Part shown: positions 25,101-37,886 of the stretch, piece after piece | Position numbering within the stretch: position 1 is the stretch's first letter | How the letters are laid out: every line of letters starts with the position of its first letter | Assembly (NCBI GenBank): GCA_963920665.1 | Contig: OY987273.1 | Span: 10,418,501 to 10,482,500, forward strand | Length of the DNA stretch: 64,000 bases | Direction of reading: 5' to 3' | Source: Straminergon stramineum | Taxonomy: Eukaryota > Streptophyta > Bryopsida > Hypnales > Calliergonaceae | Notes under the pieces: model-generated | What the model was told of the DNA's origin: nothing | Seen by the model: only the letters and a program-made list of their open reading frames with translations | Databases searched by the model: none | Position numbers and translations under genes: made by a program

Positions 25101-25792
25101 GAATGCTCAGCCCAGAATAACACCAAAAGAATACAAAATTGATTAGTATGGTTTTGTTTTGTACATTATATTTTGCACCAGAAGATTGGTCACATGTTTC
25201 GAATGAGCATTCCTTTGTTGGCACATTACCACAATCCAAGTTGGGTGCAAGCATGCTATAATGAGCCAACTTAGCCATAACGATTGCTTTTTTTGATTGA
25301 AATTTGAAATTTGAAATATCAAAATTGTAAGTTCTCCTAAAAAAATTGCAATACTATATTCAAACAATATACATACATCATGTCTATAAATATGATAGTA
25401 TTCTAGATTTTTTATAAATGGAATAAGGACAAAATACCATGTGTAACCAATCTTTTTTGGCCCTTATGTGCTTTAAAATTAAATGGGTTTTATATCATTA
25501 TGGATGAGATTTAGAGGTTGTCATTGTCTTTGCCTTTAAAACAAAGTAGGAAATACTTCAAATTTTGTTTTTCAACTCTTCTATGATGTAAATAGTGTAA
25601 GTTATGCAAGATTTTCAAAATCCTAAGTACGAACAAATAAGCATCTAAGCATTGTTTAAGGAGATCGACTAATGTCTCTTGGTGGCTCCTATTAGTGTGC
25701 TTGGATCCAGTCCACCAAATTCCATATAGCCTAAAAACGGTAGTCTCAACCTCCATTTTGTCTCCAAATGATAGATCACCTTCACTAGTTTT
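22121..25792. other. AT-rich stretch, no supported gene
   Basis: A minus-strand segment near 22720-22830 reads DLVLGVNGPLEDTKVLA, which could be a coding relic, but I cannot assign it. At 23300-23400 TTGACAAAAATT occurs three times with a partial inverted copy. The end of the stretch (25511-25792) has a minus-strand frame (FRLYGIWWTGSKH) that may be a relic continuing beyond fragment E. Confidence 0.3.
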
Positions 25793-26273
25793 GACTAACA
25801 ATCCTCCATTGGTTCCGGTTTGTGTTGATTTGTCATTGTATTGGAAAGGACTTGTTATATCTCTAAGTGACCTACCTTCCGGATTGGCCATCCTAGAAGT
25901 TGTGAGAGTGTTCCTTGGTCTGATCTAGTGCAACATTTGGTCTAAGTGTGTTTTGTGTAGTTTAGAGAAAGAAGATAGTGTGAGGAATACGAGTGGTAAA
26001 CCCCTACCCCTCTACAAGATCAAAGGCAGACCCTTTGAGGATAAAATAGAAGCACCAAAAGCCAGTGTGTGTGTGAGAAGAGATGGATCCAGATTGGATT
26101 CCAGAAAGTTAGGGATCCAGAAGAGAGAAAGGAAGTGAAAAGAGTGCTTAAGTCGATAATACGGATAATCTCGGCTTGCAACAACAGACTAGAGTCCCTT
26201 GGGATGATATTTCGAGTCATTTCACGACGTTTTGGTGTTGTAAAAGTACTTACGCTCCATTGCACGTACAACA
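25793..26273 (+). mobile_element. retroelement-like unit, fragment E
   Basis: About 480 bp matching the last part of copies A and B, from GACTAACAATCCTCC to the terminal GCACGTACAACA at 26273. The 5' part is missing. It includes the first 33 codons of the opposing frame (ATG at 25891-25889, minus; SLRDITSPF, YNDKS). It directly adjoins the 3' end of the pseudogene at 26.4-30.5 kb. Confidence 0.75.
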
Positions 26274-26379
26274 CGGTTCATCCCAATCTAGTCCTTTTTC
26301 TTCACCAAATTACCAAACCATATGTCTGATACACTCCAACAATGTCTTGCCTTGCCTTCATGCTATAGGAATGAAACAC

Positions 26380-29300
26380 TATGATGCATCCATTGTCTTG
26401 TAGATGCTTTGCAACAAAGCTACCTACCAACTACAAAGCCTCATCTTCTGGATCTGCGTTCCATTTTGGCACCTTGTTTGGTGGAAAAGAGAGCCCTAAC
26501 ATAGGCAAGTTCTTCGGACAATCATTAAATATGAAGTCCACTAGTGGCCTAGCATTTGGTACACCTTTGAACATGCAAGGCATTTTGTCTAACATTTGCA
26601 AATAGGTAGTACATTAAAAAGTTAATTATGAACAAAAACAATATTCTTGTCACTCCCAAGAAATAAATGAGTGTAGGGTTATGAAGATAAAGATGGTTAC
26701 CTTCTTCTAAAAACATAATACCTCGTTGTACGAAGTCGACTTTTCCTCCATCATGTCCTTTGCAAGGTCTTCAATCGAGATGTTGAGGATTAAATCCTTA
26801 GTCTTTGCCACATCATTTTCTATGAGGACCATTGCTTGTGTCACATGAATGATGACTTCTTCAGTGAGTTGTGACAGAGTAGCCTTCCTCTTTAGTCCAC
26901 TTTGCATATATGAACCCTAATCCATGGTGAAGTATGGTTTGACTTGGCCTCCTACTTCATCCTACTTCTTACCTTTGCCCTTGCCCTTGTCTTCCTTCTC
27001 CACCTTCTAGGCTGCTTGCTCTGCCGCCTTCTTTTCCTTGGTTTCTAATTGAACTTGGAGTTGAGCCTCTTCCTTTCTATCATTTGCATCCCTCCTCATA
27101 ATGGCCCTTTGTCTCACATTCTCATCGAGGCTATCAAACTCATCAATCTCCAAGTCCATGATCCCTTTGCCGTCCAAAGATCTCCTCAGAACAACCTCCG
27201 AAAGAGGAATGAACTCGAGGGTACAATCTAAGTACCATCCTCCACCACTAAGATGAGCTGTGGTGTAGGTGTGGATTTGGTACGCATTGAACACACAAAC
27301 TGTCGAGCTTTGATCAAGATATGATGAAAGGAACAGGGAAAGGTGTAAGCATGTAATGGCCCCTTTGCCTTCGAGCTCAAATTTGAAATACCTCCAATAC
27401 AACCATGGTCATTCAGTAAAGAAAATGTTTATAATGAAAATGGAAGTGTAAGACTATACTTCTATGTGAGATCCTTATTGGCTAGGTCACTACCCTTGAC
27501 AAGAATAAAAGCAATGACAATTTGAAGAAGGAGAAGAAACGCTATAGAAGAAGTACAATACAAGTGATCTCTAAACCCCTAAGAATTGAGAAATATGATT
27601 TGAATCCAACATCTCTAAAACGTAACTTCCATCAATCTAATTTAGGGTGTACATGTATCTCCTACCTCCACTTTGTCTACCACAAATTCTCTCACATACA
27701 CAAATGATTAGTTGAACATATAAAATTGTGTAAGTTGTAATTCTAACTCATTAGAGACATACTATTGGATGGAGACCTACATTCCATGGAAAGAAATTGA
27801 TGGAACATACTAGAAGATAACTCTATGCATTGCAGCAGTTGAACCTTCATGAGCCATGAAGGACTCTCCTTTCTTGAAATAATTCAGCCCTTTGAAATAC
27901 TTCATGAACCCATGATCCCAGATTGTGTACCTCCAACCTTCAATGTACTCAAGCAAATATTGTGGTTGCTCTTGGATCTTGTAATTGATGGTGATGTTGT
28001 CTTACCGCACTACCAAATCAAAGTACTCCACAGACGCATCTTTGATCTAAACAATGTGCTACACTATGAAAATCGAGATTTTCTGATGTGTAAAGCTTCA
28101 TTTTAAACGTGTGAATGAAAATTCCAATACGACCAATTACCAACTAGAATTATATGACTATAAGAAATTTTTCACTTACCCCCACATACCAAATGCATTT
28201 GGTAAGAAATAGAGCAAGGAGATTTTTGGAAACGAGCTTTGGTGGGAACTTCCTCGCTTCACAAGATGGAATAGAGGAGTTCCACCACTTCAAGATCTTG
28301 ATCTTGTGTGTGGATGTCATGCTACATGTGGCCACCAACTACAACTTCTCCAATGTCATTACGGGCACTTCATTCATCCTCCAATGCCTCTCTACCTACA
28401 CCAATGGTACACCCAATTTTTGTTAAACTTAAATAAAAAATGAGAAAAAGCATAGCCATATAATTTCTTGAAACTTAACTCACCTCTTCTAGGAAGCTAG
28501 GTCCATTAGACGGTTGAGCCATCACCAACAATTTTTCCATTTTTACCATCAAAGTTTTGGTTTTCTCCTTTGCTCCACCCCTCATGGCATGAGCAACCTC
28601 CTCTGGGTTTCTCTCACTTTTTGGTATGGCATCGGTATACTTTCGTACTATAGCATCCACAGCTTGAGAAATCTTTTGCTGCACAAAGAACCCATTTTTT
28701 TAATTAGTCATCACTAAAATTTAAAAAGCATGCCAGGCCAAAGGATTTGAATTCTTTGTAAAAAAATGTATCTTACCCGGAAAATAAATGATGTGAAAAC
28801 CTCTGTAGATATGCTATACCATTTCCTAGAAACCTTGTTTTCAAGACACCTTTTCTTCTTTGTAGGCTTAAGGAGATCAACCAATTGCTCAATTGGTAGC
28901 AATCCATACTTTTGCACTTGGTACAAAGTGTGTAACAAGTTTGTCTTAACATGTGAGTCCTCTACCGATTTGCAAGTGAATCACTATTTAGGTTATCATT
29001 ATTTGCTAAAACTTTTTAGAAATACAGAGAACAAAAATGCTATAAAAATAAATAAATGAAACTGAGAAAAACTCACTTATTGATGTCATGCATCACTTGC
29101 ATGACAAGCTCGGTCCAGCCTTTGGTGTCTAGTACAATGCAATCTACAACACAATGCCACTTTTCACGCAATGTATAACACATGTCAATCAGATTCATCC
29201 ATGGAATTCGGCAATGATTGCCATCGCAAATGAAGAACTTCAAATTCTTGAGGAACTTGAGCTCAAGTTTGGACTTGAGATAGTGGTTGAATACTTCATT

Positions 29301-30431
29301 TTTCTCCCCCCAAATGGCATCCCACTTACTCATCTCAGCCTTCGTGAACTCCAAGCTCTGCCCTTCCTCATTTGTAGTGGACACATAGAACACCAATGCT
29401 CTATCACGATATCCACCGGTGAATTCCTACTCCAACTTTGTTATGTCACAAGAAAGTGTAGGCCTTACTATGAGCATGGCTACAAGTTTGCAAAATGGAA
29501 TGTATAGCCTGAAAAGCTCTTCGAGCTTCATGCGTAGACTAGAGAGAATATCCAGTGAATTCCCTTTTTGAATACGCCGAAGTTCGTCCTCGATCATCCC
29601 TTTCTCGTCCTCACCTTCAATAACATCTATTTGCATAGACTCCTCTCCTCCTTCTTCCTCTTCTTTGTCTTCTCTTCCTTCTCCAAAATATGGTTGACTT
29701 GTATCATCTGTGCCTACCGTTTCCAAAATGGTCTCCTCTTCAATTCCCTTAGCAAGTGAGACATCCATCTACATATACAATTCCAAGTATATTCAATTTG
29801 TCATTCAAAACAAATAAGAAGTGAGGCCGTTGCAATAAAATTGTCAATTAAGTTGCAAATGAAAATGCTTTACTTTTGAAAGAGAGTTTACACTTGCAAA
29901 ATAGTATCCAAGTGAATATATAAAACAAAATGAGCCTCGTAATAGCTTCCGAGTAACATGCCACAAATGATATATCACTAGAGAAATGATCCTACTCCAT
30001 AATATCAACGTCATCATCCTCATCAGAGTCTAAGCTAAGGATGATGACTTGTATTGGATAAACCCTACGAGTGTGCGTGCACTCACGCACCTCTTCAAAT
30101 AGAAGATTGGAGCTAGTATTTGAGAGCTCTATTGTGGAGGAATACTTCGTTTTAGAACTCTTAGGTGAGAACCATGGCCCACATCCATGGTTCTAACTAA
30201 GCTTATCTTTGTTAAAGTCATTTGCCATGCGCTTTGCAGCATCCATGATATAGGCAAAACTCACCAAAGTCCTCTTGTCATCGCTAGAATCACTTGAGAG
30301 TTCCACGCCAGGCTAAGGCCCCTTTCTTAGCTTAGATAGTCCCCCAATCTCTAATGTTGGAAAAGTCTCATCAATCAAAGTTTGCTTCCCTAAAAAAGAA
30401 ACCTTTGGGCACTTGCTTCTATGTCGACCAC
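26380..30431 (-). pseudogene. multi-exon pseudogene: ParB-like motif, possible methyltransferase-like end
   Basis: A minus-strand coding relic with well-preserved splice sites. Inferred exons: about 29996-30431 (GRHRSKCPKVSFLGKQTL), 29077 to about 29768, 28777-28961, 28484-28678, 28180-28395, 27811-28046, 26701-27461, and a last exon of about 26390-26605. Donors are GTGAGT, GTAAGA, GTGAGT, GTAAGT and GTATGT. The second exon holds LKFFICDGNHCRIPWM, resembling a ParB-type DGNHR motif. The seventh has an acidic, Lys/Gln-rich coiled stretch. The last reads GLSFPPNKVPKWNADPED and LQDNGCIIVFHSYS, which could be a decayed Rossmann-type methyltransferase (DPPY-like) segment; this is weak. About ten in-frame stops and almost no frameshifts are seen. 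I do not recognise the complete protein. Confidence 0.45.
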
Positions 30432-30599
30432 CTTGAAAAAGAAAGAAAGTTCAAATTGTAGTTGATACCAAAGACAATGGTGCTAGTATGTGAGTATATA
30501 AGCCTACTAACTGAAGAACGTTTGAGTTCGTCATTTTCCAAGCCAAACAAAAGAAATGTCAAACCTATGTTTAGGTTAATCTTTATTACACAATAAAGG

Positions 30600-31530
30600 A
30601 AATAATAGTGTCATTCAGGTGTTAAAAACTTTGGAAACGAAGATTGTTGAAAAATTTGGAAACAGACGCCACTTGAAAACACCACACGCTACTCTTGAGC
30701 TTCCTATCTACAAGTGGCGCAAGCTCCTAGGCTTTGCGCCTTTGCAGCCAAACTAAAAGTTAACCTCTATGTACTTAGAAAATGGTACTCATCAAAAACC
30801 AAAATCAATTCAATCACGACCCAAGACTATTAAAAAATTTGAAAAGGGTCGCCACAAGATTGGCTTTGCCTCTACGGACAGTATATGAAGGCTCCCACGA
30901 TGCCCGCTATGCCTAAGCTTCCTATCTACGGGTGCACGAGCTTCCATGCCTTGCCTTTCGTGATCCAATCAACCATTCTAGGAAATTTTTCAACTCTAGA
31001 AATCTCACTTGTTTTTTGATGAGGACCAATTCTAGGAGTACTTTGAGGCAACCGTGGAATGACCGCTAGATCTGCCAACCTTTCTAGGGGTGCCTCCAAG
31101 TACCCTAGGAAATGATACTCATAAAAAAACAAGGTCAATTTAGCCACGACGCAAAACTGTTAAAATTTTTGGAAAGGGTTGCTATGAGACAGGCTCTGCC
31201 TCTACAGTGAGTATGTGATGGCTTCCATGACTCCCACTACACTTGAGCTTCTTGTCTACAAGTGTGCAAGTTCCCAGGCCTAGTGTCGGAGCGGCCAAAC
31301 TAAATGTCAACCGAAGCATACCTAAGAAATGGTACTCATCAAAAACGAAGGTAAAATACGGCCACGACGGAAGACTATTAAAAAATTTGGAAATAGACAC
31401 CACTCAGTAGTTGAAGGCTCCCACAATGCATTATCGCCGGCTCCTAGTCTACGGGGTGCGCGAGCTCACATGGCTTGCTCCTTCATGGCCAAATTGGAAA
31501 TGAACCTTCATGAGCATTAGCTTGAATTGC
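30600..31530. repeat. diverged tandem repeat, about 215-bp unit
   Basis: About four units share ordered blocks: GGTACTCATCAAAAAC (30784, 31332; a variant at 31119), a GACTATTAAAAAATTTGGAAA-like block (AAAATTTGGAAA at 30650; variants at 30832, 31160, 31380), AGGCTCCCA and CTTCCTATCTAC. One unit is lengthened by about 100 bp. The block is richer in G+C and CpG than its surroundings. No coding potential seen. Confidence 0.65.
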
Positions 31531-34144
31531 AAGAAATCTAACTAGAACCATAGAGGAGAGGAAGTTATGTATGTCGCAATGAGTGTCAAAGTCCATCTCC
31601 CGTACTTCTTTGTAGTCCGCACCACCACTCTAGCCTTGTTTCGCCTAGCTTCAAGCCATCTACAACTAGTTTCTCTCCAACTATGAAAATCCAAAATCTA
31701 GAGTTGAGATCGAAGAACATGGCAAGCACGACCTTCAGTTTGGAGGTTTAAGGTAAGATTCAAATGGCTTTGCTTGACTTGGGGGCCCTACAATCCAAAA
31801 TTTCGGGCGGCAAGGTTCCCAGTTCTGTGCATTGAACTAATTTTGGAAGAGTTGGAGATCTAGTCACCTCAGGCAAGTGCGTCTCACCTGGCCGCATTAT
31901 GTTCAATGTTTGCATCGATTTAGTGTGGGTGATCATCCCCCCTTGGATTATGCTTCCATGCAAATGATAGGCCACTTGGTCTTTGGGGAAATATTTTGAA
32001 TTGTTTTGTTGATGAATTTTGAAGAAATGCTTTACTATCATCCTGCTAGATTTAGACCGAGCATGACATTGAATCTACAAATTTTTACTCGCACAATTCA
32101 TATAGCCTTTGGTATATGGATGAACCTATTTTTAAATTTTGGGTGAAACGCAAAGCCCATGAGTAAAGCTTCTTTATTCTAAACTAGGGATATGGATCAA
32201 AATTTGATCCTCCATCAAAACATTGCAAGTGGTATTAGAGGGTAAAACAATCTCTAGAGACCAAAATACTTAAAATCAAATAAGAATATTGTTATTGCTT
32301 CCAATATGTTCAACAGAAGAATGAGTACAGCTTGTCCTTGCGGAAATTCTAGTTTTCATAAATATCTATTACACTTGAATGTCTTTCACAACTTCAAAGA
32401 CATATACTAAAGAGAATCATCCAATTTTGTAGAATGATACCTCAATGCAGGTCTAGGCTCACACAAGGTAAAATGCTCTCATAATACCAGCAGTAGACAA
32501 TATCAAAAATAAACAATCAAGAAATTTGTATCTTATGCATAATTTGGTCATTTAAATCTTAGCCTTATTCTCATGCATCTGTTGAAGTAGAGATTGAACC
32601 ATCATCTCTTTCCACTTCAATGCTGGAAGAGCACTCAATCCTATAGAAAGGCTCACAAATCACTCATTTTCTTTCAACGTTCCTACTTTAGTATTCATGA
32701 ATGGCTAAATTGTAAATGAGTGTATTCTATTTTTGATGACTTCCTATGTAGTATAAGGATCTGCTACAAAAAAAGATAGAAAGCACAAAGGTCAATGATA
32801 CGAGTAAGCATTACATGAGACTTACATTTGAAAAGTCTGGCAATTGTGCAACTTCCTTGTCTATGTGAGTTTCTGTAGGGTCCTTATGCAAAGGCTCTAA
32901 GTTGTGGCCTCCGCCACTTACCATATGGCATCCCGATTCATCTTCAAATTGCAGAGATTTCCTTAACTCACCACTCCCTACTCACTTGTCTTTGATACCA
33001 TTCTTTTGGCACGAGTCATCCTAGCTCTCCGCAAGGCTTTCCAAGAAGAATAGTAAAATGAACTACGTTTTTCCTTCTTCCTACTCTGCTCTGGAACAAT
33101 AAACAATGTGCTCAAATCTTCTAGAAGCATGGACACATAGAAGGAGGAACTAACCTAATGCTAACTTTGCACTACAAAAACAATCTAGGGAAGGCACAAA
33201 AGGGAGTCCCTCGTCTTGAAGAGCCCTATATATAGTTATGTAGATTGGAGTTCGGATCACTTAATGCATGCCATTGGACAGCCTAGATCTGCCCTTCGAA
33301 GTTCCTTGAATGAGAGTACTACATTACTTGAGGCTTTAAGGCGCCATCAATGTCAGAAGCAACAAAGATATGGATGTACAACTAGATTTGTTGAATCCAT
33401 TTCCTAAAAGCCACCTATATATGTGGCTACTAGTACTATGAAGATCTGTTGACATACAATCTTGGACAAGTAATTGTGGTACTATATGCTAATTCCATAA
33501 TCTGGAGTAATTGAACTCAATCTCTACATGAAGATTTTCTAGCGCTACGAATGAATACGCTTCAATAATGAAGGTATTTGGTAGTACTACCTATCATGTA
33601 TTTTTATATTCAAAAATGAAAATCTTTCTAGACCTACTACATGGCATTAAGATAGTACATGCCATCATTTGCATTGAATTCAAAAATAATGTGGAATTTT
33701 GCCCTTGCTACACTCACCCATAAATGATGAATTAAATGACAAGCCTCTAATATAACTCCAAATGTTTCCCCTAAAGTCCATCAAGCCATTCCTTCCATTG
33801 TCACTACCCAATTGTTTGTTGTAAGCAACATGGCTAGCATTTGTATAGATGGTCATTAGGTTCTTCTAGTATTTCCATTAGACAAAGGAGGGCATGCTAT
33901 TGTATTTAGCCATTTGCTTCATGTCCACTTCAAATTTGTTGAGTCATCTATCTACATCTAGGAAGAGTGACACTCTGAGTCAAGTGAAATACAACAATCC
34001 ATCTCCATTGTCAAGAGTATCTCAGATGAAGGCCATTGTTGGAACCTAGGTTTAGGAAATTACAAAGCTTATGGTCTCCCATTACCTATGCAAACTTCTT
34101 CCACTCACATAGGAAGTTGCTAGTCTACAAATTCAACTATCAAC
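31531..34144. other. no recognisable gene
   Basis: Contains short unrelated frames (for example minus strand 31760-32041 with RPGETHLPEVTRSPTLP, not recognised). I see no bounded element. The 5' end of the Mutator-like copy 2 may begin within the last few hundred bases, but no terminal repeat could be found. Confidence 0.3.
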
Positions 34145-37100
34145 ATGCCTTTCAAATCTGGGAATGGTACTCCAAATCCTCTTTTAGAACGCTACCCAAT
34201 ATTTCTTGGAAGTAAAACTCCTATGGTGGTGACGCTAGAAAAATTGGATACAATTGTAGAATTGTCTAGTGAATCAAAAGGCGAGTCCCCAACCTTGACC
34301 CTTCACATGAACCCTTCTATGGTTCGAAGGGTTTTAAATGAAAAAACAAATGTATACTTTGTATGGAACACCCCATGTAGTAGTCATGCGCAATCTAGCT
34401 TCTCTGAACCTACATTTCACCCAAGTCTTGTCAATCAATCAAGTATAATGGATTGCTTAAGGGGCCTTTCCAATCTTCATTGTTCAAGGAATGAATTGTC
34501 TACAATGGACATTGGCACTCTCAAGCACCAACAAGTGGAATTTCTTCCACTTGCATACAAGGGAGATGCCATCTTCAAATTACCTCCATATAGGTCTTTT
34601 TCTTCTTTGTCAACAGCCAAGAACTTGGAAGGAATGGACAAGCGTTACGATGGACACCCTTGGTTTAAACTAGTGACAGTAAACATCCACAACTCTAACA
34701 ATCTGAAGTTTCGTAAGTCCTTTTGTGCTGGTCATCTTATTTGTGAGAACCCTAATTGTAAGTACTCAATGAGGGCTTCTAGGAAGAATGAAACTGAGTG
34801 GAATGGTTCTACAGTATTTCACTTTGTAGTAGGAGTCGTTCCTCCTAAAGATTGCAGACTAGTTTGCAAGGTTTGCAAAACAATACCCACATGCCTCAAC
34901 ACTTGTGATGCTTGAATTTACTATTGCTCTAGTAATCATCCAAATATGACTCGAGCTGCTATTCACATAGGAAATCACACTCACCTAGTAGCCAAAGGCA
35001 TGTATAGATTCTAGAAAAGAAATTAGCGAACTCATTGTAGAACACATTGCCAAAACCCCTATAGCCACAAACTCCGCCATTGCATTGTTTGATAGCAAAG
35101 ATTTCCTAAAAAACCATTTATTTCACAGTGGAGAAGGAGAGAAGCAAATCTGGAAGGGGGAGGAAATTGAAGAGGTTATGAATCGCTTCCAATTTCTAAC
35201 TAGTCCTATTATACAAAATATCATCTCCTCTTTCTGCTCAAACAACCACGAAAGCATCATTGACAACATTATGACTATGAAGAGGGAATCGAAGTTTGAG
35301 TTCATACATGATAGTGTCTTCCCAGGCCAAGGCAAAGAGAAGGTGTAGATCTTCAAAATGCTAATTGAAGGACCTGGAAGTGGAATGGACATGATAAGGT
35401 GCATGTAAACTGGAGGTGATCTATAGAATGCGTGGATGATGTTCGACCACGTCAAGTGTGTGAAGGACTAGACCACAATGGCTTGCCATGTGTATGATTC
35501 TCAATACAAGAAGGTAATGATCATTGTTGTGTGCCACATTCAATTCGAAGATACTGAGGTCCAAGTACAATTTTGGAGGTCTTTGAACAATGTAATGTCA
35601 CAACATAGAGTGGATCAACCAACCTTCAAGGGTTTTATGGCAAACAATGCTATGGCTAATTGGAATGTGGTGTGCATTGTCTATGCTAGTGGTTTTACCA
35701 ACGAGGTAATGGAGAATTGTGAGAGGACATGTTTACTACATTGGAGTAATTCTCTTCATAAACACACACAGAAGCACATTAAACAAGCATTCCAGCAACA
35801 ATGCATTGCGCTATGTAAACAGTACAAAGAATCAAAGACATTGGATGAAGCGGAGATACATTATCTTGCAATTTGGTCGCGATGGTTGTCATTTGGAGCT
35901 ACAAGTGAAGACTCACTTCATGACTTGGACCATTGGCTAGCATTTTGGCATTTTTGATATTTACAATGGGGAGGCTTTATGACAATGGTAAGTGAATATT
36001 TTATTGGTATTTAAAAATCTCTTTCATTCATTTAGAAATAGGGGATTAGAAACTTGAATTAAAACTTGGAAGGAAGTGTTCTTTTTTTTATTACTAGACG
36101 TGTTTGAGTTACATGTTTTTGTAGAGGCGAGAGAAAAAATTTATTAAAATTTTTAGGAAACATCGAAAAGGTACCCAAAATGGGAATGCTAGAGGGGAAC
36201 AATTAGACATTTGTCGGATCCAACGGCTCTAAGTGTATCCCTTTTTATTACTCCCATTTTGGGTGCCTTCCAATAATGAACAACTTTGCGGGCCTAGTTT
36301 AAGGTAAAATCCTTCTGTATTTATCCTTCAATCTGAAGCATTCTTGTAATGAGCATTTGTAGAATTTTCTTAATTTTTTTTCCTCTTTTACACATGAAAT
36401 TCTAAAGTACAACCCTTATAATTATACATTTATACATGGCAGTTCCAAATACGACTGGCCTTCAAACATTTCCTTCATTTTTTACTCATGTCTTGCTATG
36501 GTTAGATGTAGGGCCTGAGTTTGGAAGAGATGACAAACATGCCTTTCTGTAATTTGTTTGAAACAGTCCACAACAAGTAGCTTCAGATGTTGGGAAAACA
36601 AGCAAACAATTTACTTGACGCCACTTGTGATGATAGTATTCGTGCTTGGATGCAAATGACAAACTACTGGGCATACCTTAGAGGCCATGCATCTGGTTCA
36701 AGCCCATCAGAGGGGGAATTGAAGTTGAGAGTTGCAAGACAAAGCGGATACCCAAAAAAATTGTAGAAGCGTTGAATACATTGATGGAAGCACATGGCGT
36801 GGGAACTCCAATACCACATTTGGAAGGAGAAGAAATATTTGGGAGCACGAAGAGGAGGCTCGACATACCTCTAGGTGATTCTGGAGATTCACATAGACTA
36901 GACAAGGTCAATTTCTCTCAGCCCCGTGTTCGAACAAGGTCTACAAAGGTATCAGAAGAATCATTGGAGGGCAATGGAGAACAAAGCCAAGTGAATCCCT
37001 TCCAATACGTGACAATAGCATTTGGAAGCCACTGCAACACATCAAAGTGGCATATTGCGAGGATTAGCCACAAATCGAATGCAAAATGTTTAGCTCAATA

Positions 37101-37886
37101 ATGGACGTCAAACATCAAGTGTACTTCAAAGATTTCAAAGGGAAAAAAGGGAACCCCAGCTCCCACTTATTGCGGTAGAAAAGAAGAGTTTGGGAGTAAG
37201 CATCAAGTGGTGGTAGACTTCTAGTTTTGTTGGGATGACATTGAACGATGTGTAAAAGTTACCAAGCACAAGTGGGTCATTGATTGGCCTGAGGTGCCCA
37301 AGGTTTGGCCTATTTTGAGTAGAACTAACCTCAATCGAGACGAAACTTTGTTGCTGCAATATGCAAGCTTCCATCTCCAAGAGTGCTCTTTGTTATCTCT
37401 TCGTCAAGTATTCAACATGTCTAAGATTTTCAATATGGTCTTGTATGACCACTCGTCTCCACCAAATCCATATGCATATCCAACAATTAGGAACAATTGA
37501 GGGATTAGGAGAATTGCAAATGCCCCAACAACAGAACAATAGAACAAGTGGGAGAGTGTCGGACAAGTTAAAGGACAAATTTTGGGAGTGACCCTACTCC
37601 CATTTCCAAGCCTTTGGGCAATAGTGGTGATGACCCTAATAAGAACATATACCGAATTACAATGGGACAGTTCTTGACATGCACATGCTCGGACTTTGTG
37701 AATATGGTTGTATCTGCAATTGGAGGATGATAGCAGGACATGAATTGCAAGCACTTATACTATTTGTACAGGTACTTCTACAAGATGGACATTCATGATG
37801 ACAAATTCATTCATGCAACTAGTTGTAGCTTCAATGAATTGAAGCTACTATTAGTTCGGGTAGGAGTCATCATAGTTTCAGAGTAG
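34145..37886 (+). pseudogene. Mutator-like transposase, copy 2 (two exons)
   Basis: Long relic of a transposase gene. Exon 1 (34145-35987) starts MPFKSGNGTP, includes a Cys-rich segment (CENPNCKYSMR, then CKVCKTIPTCLNTC at about 34740-34912) broken by a TGA that was probably CGA, and shifts frame once before 35085. Its second half has transposase-like blocks: QFEDTEVQVQFWRSLN, FKGFMANNAMANWNVV (possible D-to-N loss in the ADxxxAN-like motif), ERTCLLHW and WLAFWHF...QWGGFM. The donor is GTAAGT at 35988-35993. Exon 2 runs from about 36506 to the TAG at 37884-37886 and ends with the SWIM pattern (LTCTCSD ... NCKHLYYLY) interrupted by two adjacent stops. Assignment to the Mutator superfamily is an inference from layout and SWIM. 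Confidence 0.6.
36170..36267. repeat. intronic inverted repeat, copy 2
   Basis: GGTACCCAAAATGGGAAT at 36170-36187 pairs with ACTCCCATTTTGGGTGCC at 36250-36267 with two mismatches. The loop is about 62 nt. It lies in the intron (35988-36505) at a place comparable to the hairpin of copy 1. Confidence 0.6.

Noticed and set aside
25511..25891. 126-codon minus-strand frame as a single gene
   Set aside because: It fuses the first 33 codons of ORF2 in fragment E with unrelated flanking sequence.
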